Positions 60,055 through 64,000 of a DNA stretch of 64,000 bases are shown in pieces; position 1 is the first letter of the stretch, and every line of letters begins with the position of its first letter. Position numbers and translations under genes: made by a program. The stretch spans positions 1 through 64,000 of the forward strand of contig JBFWRK010000004.1 of the NCBI GenBank assembly GCA_050248955.1. Reading direction: 5' to 3'. The stretch is from JBFWRK01 sp050248955 (lineage in GTDB: Bacteria; Actinomycetota; Acidimicrobiia; Acidimicrobiales; Ilumatobacteraceae). The notes under the pieces are model-generated. The model was not told the DNA's origin. It did no database searches and saw only the letters and a list, made by a program, of their open reading frames with translations.

Positions 60055-61052
60055 ATCCTACCAAACCGGGGCGCACACCGGCGGCCATGGCATCGCCAGC
60101 GGACGCCGCCGTTCCCCGTCGTGTGCCCTCGATCCGGCGCACGAGCAGTATCGACATGCGCCATGTCGGGAACCGGCTCGAGCTCGGTGGCGAGGCACGC
60201 GACCTGGTCACGTCGTCGTCCGGGATCGACGTCGTCGACGAGGCGACCGTTCGGGCAGATGTCGACGCCGGCGGACGACTGGCGTCGCTCGACATCAGTC
60301 CGTCGAGCCACCCTGTGGAGCCGTTGCTCGGGCGACTGGTGGGCTCCGGGTTCCGCGACGCCGTCCACGAAGCGTTCCCGGATGACGTCGCGGCCGGGAC
60401 CGCGCTCGCGCTCCTCCTCGACGATCTCCCGGTCGCCACGCTCATTTCCGGCTACGCACGGCTGTACCTCGGCGAGATCCCGGCGGACAGCATGGGGCCG
60501 AACATGAAGGCGGACATCTGCTCCGGCTGGCGCTCGTCGGGCACGATGATGCTCTCGGTCCGGAGCGGCAACGGCGTGCCTGTCACCGTCGGCCCGACCG
60601 CACCGACGATCGCAGCCGAACGATCCGACGACCCGTTCGGCTGGCATGACATCGGGCCGCTCGCCGTCGGAGCGATGCGCCGCCGTCGCCTGGTCGACGT
60701 GCACCGGGACGGCGCCGGCGCGCTCGACGTCACGGCGATGTTCCGCGACACGCACGTGCTCCCCGACGGCACCGAGACGGTGCTCCACGAGTACGTCGTG
60801 ACCGGGTCCGTGGATCCCGTGGCCGGCGTGTTCACGTCCTGCTCCGCGGTGCCGCGCGTGCTGCCCTACGTCGAATGCCCGGTCGCCGCGGCGAGCGCCG
60901 ATCGCCTCGTCGGCCTGCGGGTCGATGCGGCGCGGACGTTCGTGCGCAGCGAGCTCCGCGGCACGTCCACGTGCACCCATCTCAACGACCTGCTGCGATC
61001 GCTCGGCGACATCGACTCCCTCAGCGCGACGCTCGAGCGCGTCGCCGGCTGA
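60045..61052 (+). CDS. DUF2889-family protein
   Basis: 335 aa. The C-terminal half matches DUF2889, with the late motif STCTHLNDLLRSLGDID near 305-320 and YVECPVAAASADRLVG. These proteins accompany lipid, steroid or aromatic-degradation genes in actinobacteria; activity unknown. ATG 60045 is chosen over TTG 60039 and is leaderless behind a TACTGT box, overlapped by operator copy 1. Confidence 0.82.
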   Translation: MTSNPTKPGRTPAAMASPADAAVPRRVPSIRRTSSIDMRHVGNRLELGGEARDLVTSSSGIDVVDEATVRADVDAGGRLASLDISPSSHPVEPLLGRLVGSGFRDAVHEAFPDDVAAGTALALLLDDLPVATLISGYARLYLGEIPADSMGPNMKADICSGWRSSGTMMLSVRSGNGVPVTVGPTAPTIAAERSDDPFGWHDIGPLAVGAMRRRRLVDVHRDGAGALDVTAMFRDTHVLPDGTETVLHEYVVTGSVDPVAGVFTSCSAVPRVLPYVECPVAAASADRLVGLRVDAARTFVRSELRGTSTCTHLNDLLRSLGDIDSLSATLERVAG

Positions 61053-61063
61053 CGGGCGCGAGA

Positions 61064-62164
61064 TCAGAGCGAGACCCAACCTCCGCCGGCGGAGCTCTGC
61101 CGGGCGGCATCGATGATGCGCGCCACACGATGGCCGTCGGCGAGCGTCGGCGCGATGGTCGAACCACCGGACAGCGCAGGCAGCCAGTCCTCGAGCATGA
61201 GCGCGAGCGACAGGATCGCGCCCGCAGCTCGGCGCTTCGGCGGTTCGATCCCGCTCGCCGGCCGGCGCTCGCTGCTCGGCACGACGACCGCCTGGTCCTG
61301 GGCGATCGAGCCCGAGACGACCTCGACGGGCTCCTCCCCCATCAACTGACCGTCCATGGCCAGCGAGCCGTCGCTGCCGAAGGCCTCGAAGGCGCGGAAG
61401 TTGCGCTGGAACGCGACCGCGGTGGTGGTGATGCTGACGAGCATCCCGTTCTGCATGCGCAGCAGCACGACGGAGGTGTCGTCGGCGTCGACGTGGAGCG
61501 TGGAGCCGTCGGGTCGGGGACGCTCGGCGACAGTGGTGCGGACGTCCGCGCACACCGCCTCGGGCTCGCCGAACATGGCGCAGACGTAGTCGATGTCGTG
61601 CGATCCCATGCCCATCAGGTACCCGCCGCCATGCGCTCGCTGGTACATCCACTCCGACTGCAGCCCACGGGTGGGGTGCCAGAAGTCGGCACCGCTGCGG
61701 GCCATCGCCATGTACGGCTGGCCGAGATGGCCGGCGCGCACCATCTCCCAGATCTTCAGCCGGGACGGCTCCCAGCGACCCTCGAAGCAAACGGCGTGGG
61801 CGACACCCGCCTGCTCGGCCGCAGCCAGCATCTCGCCCGTCTGCCCAGCATCGAGCCCGACCGGCTTCTCGACGAGGACGTGCTTGCCGGCGGCGATCGC
61901 AGCCAGCGCCTGCTCGTGGTGGAGGTCGACGGGCGTGCAGACCGAGATCACGTCGAGGTCGTCGCGCTGCACGAATGCCTGCCACTCGGTGCTGACATCG
62001 GCGATACCGAGCTTCTCTCCGGCCGCGTCGACGCTCTCCTGCCGCCGCGAGCACAGGGCGCTGACCTCGAACGGTGGCACCATCCGGAACGCCGGCGTCT
62101 GCACGACCGACCCCCACCCCACTCCGATCAACCCGACTCGAATCGGCGTCGTACCATCGTTCAT
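61064..62164 (-). CDS. Gfo/Idh/MocA-family NAD(P)-dependent oxidoreductase
   Basis: 366 aa. Rossmann start IRVGLIGVGWGSVVQTPAF (GxGxxG-like), EKPVGLDAGQTGEMLAAAEQ with the catalytic EKP near 97, and GGGYLMGMGSHDIDYVCAMFGEP, the conserved His of the C-terminal domain near 180. Acts on sugar- or inositol-like or other cyclic alcohols; substrate unknown. ATG 62164 is followed upstream at 10 nt by operator copy 2. Confidence 0.9.
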   Translation of the reverse strand: MNDGTTPIRVGLIGVGWGSVVQTPAFRMVPPFEVSALCSRRQESVDAAGEKLGIADVSTEWQAFVQRDDLDVISVCTPVDLHHEQALAAIAAGKHVLVEKPVGLDAGQTGEMLAAAEQAGVAHAVCFEGRWEPSRLKIWEMVRAGHLGQPYMAMARSGADFWHPTRGLQSEWMYQRAHGGGYLMGMGSHDIDYVCAMFGEPEAVCADVRTTVAERPRPDGSTLHVDADDTSVVLLRMQNGMLVSITTTAVAFQRNFRAFEAFGSDGSLAMDGQLMGEEPVEVVSGSIAQDQAVVVPSSERRPASGIEPPKRRAAGAILSLALMLEDWLPALSGGSTIAPTLADGHRVARIIDAARQSSAGGGWVSL

Positions 62165-62173
62165 GGAAGCATG

Positions 62174-62189
62174 TTGACACACCTGTCAG
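62174..62189. promoter_or_regulatory. Operator copy 2: TTGAC-ACACCT-GTCAG
   Basis: Same half-sites and spacing as copies 1 and 3 with one mismatch in the outermost base. Lies 10 nt upstream of the Gfo/Idh/MocA start and 73 nt upstream of the enoyl-CoA hydratase start, so it could control both divergent genes. Confidence 0.7.
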
Positions 62190-62261
62190 AACAACGATCA
62201 CACGCACCGTCCGACCGGTGCGCTCCTGCAGATCGAACCTGCAGAATCGAAGGGGTATGCC

Positions 62262-63029
62262 GTGAGCGAACCAACCGTGCTCGTCGAGCGACCGGGTGAC
62301 GGCATCGCGCTCGTCACGTTGAACCGGCCGGCGGCCCGCAACGCGGTGAACGTCGAGCTCGCTGCCGCGCTCGTCGACGCCATGCGCAGCTGCCAGGACG
62401 CCCGCTGCATCGTGATCACCGGCAACGACCCGGCGTTCTGCGCCGGGCTCGACCTCCGCAACCTCGGCACCGACAAGCTCGCCGATCTCCCGCCGTTCAT
62501 CCATGCGGTGGCGACGTCGACGGCGCCGGTGATCGCCGCGGTGAACGGCCCAGCCGTCACCGGCGGCTTCGAGGTGGCACTCGCCTGCGACTTCATCGTC
62601 GCCTCCGAGCGAGCGCGCTTCGCGGACACCCACGTACGGGTCGGTGTCTATCCAGGCCCCGTCCTCGTCGAGCTGCCACGGCGGATCGGCATGGCGCGGG
62701 CACGGGAGATGTCGATGACGGGCAACTTCGTCGATGCCGCCACCGCGCTCCAGATCGGTCTCGCCAACCACGTCGTGCCGCACGGCGAACTGCTCGCGCA
62801 CACGCTCGGTCTCGCCGCCGCGATCGCCGAGCAGGACCCCGCGATGATCGCCACGATGCGCCGCGACTGGGACGAGATCGGCGGCCTGCCGGTGCGCGAC
62901 GCGCACCGCCGGCATCACGAGATCGCCGTCGAGTTCGGCTTCGCCGGCGTCGGCAGCGACACGTTGCGCAGCAACATGCAGGCCGTTGTTGCTCGCGCCC
63001 ATGAGCAGCAGGCGGGCGGGGCCGGTTGA
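62262..63029 (+). CDS. Enoyl-CoA hydratase/isomerase-family protein
   Basis: 255 aa. Crotonase fold: IALVTLNRPAARNAVN at the start, oxyanion-hole FCAGLDLRNLG near 62 and NGPAVTGGFEVALACDFIVASERARFAD near 92-120. The Glu positions of catalytic hydratases are replaced partly (GGFEVALAC keeps one Glu), so hydratase, isomerase or thioesterase activity are possible. GTG 62262 has AAGGGG 8 nt upstream. Confidence 0.9.
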   Translation: MSEPTVLVERPGDGIALVTLNRPAARNAVNVELAAALVDAMRSCQDARCIVITGNDPAFCAGLDLRNLGTDKLADLPPFIHAVATSTAPVIAAVNGPAVTGGFEVALACDFIVASERARFADTHVRVGVYPGPVLVELPRRIGMARAREMSMTGNFVDAATALQIGLANHVVPHGELLAHTLGLAAAIAEQDPAMIATMRRDWDEIGGLPVRDAHRRHHEIAVEFGFAGVGSDTLRSNMQAVVARAHEQQAGGAG

Positions 63030-63078
63030 CCCCGGCGTCGCCGGCCGCGGCCGCTGCGGATGCTGGCCGCGGACGTTG

Positions 63079-63094
63079 TTGACGGTAGTGTCAA
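63079..63094. promoter_or_regulatory. Operator copy 3: TTGAC-GGTAGT-GTCAA
   Basis: Perfect 5-bp inverted repeat with a 6-nt spacer, 58 nt upstream of the APH-like gene. Flanks match copy 1 (TG before, AT after the repeat). The region has a TAGTGT -10-like box inside the spacer (63086-63091). Confidence 0.75.
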
Positions 63095-63152
63095 ATGATC
63101 GGGCCGTCGGACCGGACTGCAACGGACGGCCGAACGATCGGAAGGGGTCATC

Positions 63153-64000
63153 ATGAGCGAAGCAGCAGGGGGGATCGACGTCGAGGCGTTCGCCCGGTGG
63201 ATGGACGAGAACGGCGTACCGGGCAAGGGTGAGCGACCCGACCTCGGTTCGCTGCAAGGCGGATCGCAGAACGAGCTCGTGATCATCGAGCGTGGCGGCC
63301 GCCGGATGGTCATGCGCAAACCCCCTGCCGGCGCGGTCGAGGATCGCCTCGACGGGATCCGCCGGGAGCACCGGCTCGCCAAGGCGTTGCAGGGCGCCGA
63401 CGTGCCGCACGCCGCGTACATCGCCGGCAGCGACGACAGCGAGCTGCTCGGCACGCCCTTCTACATCATGGAAGCCATCGACGGTTGGTCTCCGGCAGAC
63501 CTCGGCGGATGGGCCGAACCGTTCCAGAGCGACCTCTCGCTGCGGCCTGGGCTCGCGTTCGAGCTCGTCCGCGGCGCCGCGCTCCTCGGCAACGTCGACT
63601 GGCGAGCCCGAGGCCTGGAGGGCTTCGGGCGCCCGGACAACTTCCACGAACGCCAGGTCGACCGTTGGCTCGCCTTCCTCGAACGGATCAAGTGCCGCGA
63701 GCTGCCAGGCCTCCACGAGGCCGCGGCCTGGCTGCGAGCCCACCAGCCGAAGAACTGGACGCCGGGGATCATGCACGGCGACTACCAGTTCGCGAACGTG
63801 ATGTTCCGCCACGGCGCACCCGCGGAGCTCGCGGCGATCATCGACTGGGAGATGACCACGATCGGCGACCCGCTCCTCGATCTCGGCTGGATCCTCGTCG
63901 CCTGGGGCCCGGAGGCCGACGACATGGAGCACGGCCGCTACCTCGACCTCACCGGGATGCCGACGATCGAGGAGATGTGCGCGCACTACGAGCTGCACAG
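63153..64000 (+). CDS. APH-like phosphotransferase-family protein (cut by window end)
   Basis: At least 282 codons; the 3' end lies beyond the window. Aminoglycoside-phosphotransferase/choline-kinase fold as in the ACAD10 N-terminal region: catalytic loop PGIMHGDYQFANVMF (His-Gly-Asp near 208) and metal-binding IIDWEMTTIGDPLLDLGW near 230, with the N-lobe Lys region ELVIIERGGRRMVMRKPP near 45. In mycobacteria such genes sit beside acyl-CoA dehydrogenases. GAAGGGG lies 7 nt before the ATG and operator copy 3 lies upstream. Confidence 0.87.
   Translation, partial: MSEAAGGIDVEAFARWMDENGVPGKGERPDLGSLQGGSQNELVIIERGGRRMVMRKPPAGAVEDRLDGIRREHRLAKALQGADVPHAAYIAGSDDSELLGTPFYIMEAIDGWSPADLGGWAEPFQSDLSLRPGLAFELVRGAALLGNVDWRARGLEGFGRPDNFHERQVDRWLAFLERIKCRELPGLHEAAAWLRAHQPKNWTPGIMHGDYQFANVMFRHGAPAELAAIIDWEMTTIGDPLLDLGWILVAWGPEADDMEHGRYLDLTGMPTIEEMCAHYELH

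Noticed and set aside
62226..62244. T-arm-like hairpin (CTGCAG stems around GATCGAAC) suggesting a tRNA
   Set aside because: No matching acceptor, D or anticodon arm within 90 nt on either strand; it is a short inverted repeat before the enoyl-CoA hydratase gene.
60051..63998. 1315-codon minus-strand open frame spanning several genes
   Set aside because: It crosses four plus-strand genes and one minus-strand gene with good motifs in other frames; its own translation is low-complexity Arg/Asp/Val without domains.
1..64000. CRISPR arrays, insertion sequences, integrase or attachment sites
   Set aside because: No spaced repeat array, transposase or integrase motifs, or terminal inverted repeats with target duplications were seen.

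Overview
The window is about 69% G+C, densely packed, and rich in GTG starts and 4-nt ATGA/GTGA overlaps. Several gene families are typical of high-GC Actinobacteria: a deazaflavin (F420)-type nitroreductase homologue, a TIGR03086/mycothiol-type protein, DUF6131, an Eis-like acetyltransferase and a PASTA kinase. Many genes appear leaderless, with a TANNNT -10 box 5-10 nt before the start codon. I infer an actinobacterium, most likely of the Acidimicrobiia (Ilumatobacter-like); there is no rRNA or other phylogenetic marker in the window to prove it.

Layout. 0.3-8.3 kb: luciferase-like monooxygenase, ThrH phosphatase, M20 peptidase, hydroxyacid dehydrogenase, HpcH/HpaI aldolase, SRPBCC protein, CoA-binding protein, M14 carboxypeptidase lipoprotein, VOC and GNAT proteins. 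8.3-13.7 kb: a translationally coupled minus-strand cluster of a large FtsX-type permease, two ABC ATPases and a multipass glycosyltransferase-like protein. 13.7-16.3 kb: a VOC-cupin-cupin fusion, then a BNR/sialidase-like protein paired with a MoaD/ThiS protein. 16.3-19.3 kb: thioesterase, VOC and DinB proteins opposite a WYL regulator with a perfect operator between them. 19.6-23.6 kb: F420-type reductase, then AcoX-like, E1-alpha, E1-beta and a free-standing lipoyl domain. 23.7-25.8 kb: an ABC-2 exporter pair.

26.2-29.3 kb holds the best conflict-system candidate: a trypco2-like protein, a trypsin-like peptidase fused to two TIR/deoxyribosyltransferase-like domains, and a TPR-type protein, all coupled. 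29.4-32.8 kb: an Eis-like acetyltransferase, then an AhpD-like protein whose second redox Cys codon is an in-frame TGA (CFY-TGA, read here as selenocysteine), then a phospholipase C-like protein. 33.0-37.5 kb: an ArsR operon whose 24-nt palindrome is centred on the arsR start codon, a quinone-reductase-like enzyme and two VapBC-type toxin-antitoxin pairs. 37.6-51.9 kb: membrane protein, six-PAS/EAL phosphodiesterase, pirin, PRC-barrel protein, DUF6131, PASTA Ser/Thr kinase, PhyH oxygenase, SPFH protein, a large unknown protein, a ferredoxin and a cysteine-dioxygenase-like cupin. 51.9-59.6 kb: GT4 glycosyltransferase, hydrolases, an adenylate kinase paralogue, EamA transporter, MocR/PdxR regulator and a decayed prenyltransferase-like pseudogene.

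59.7-64.0 kb looks like a lipid/acyl-CoA locus: DUF2889, Gfo/Idh/MocA oxidoreductase, enoyl-CoA hydratase and an APH-like kinase cut by the window end. Three copies of the inverted repeat TTGAC-N6-GTCA(A/G) lie in its promoters, suggesting one unseen repressor controls it. No rRNA, tRNA, CRISPR array, IS element or prophage gene was seen.
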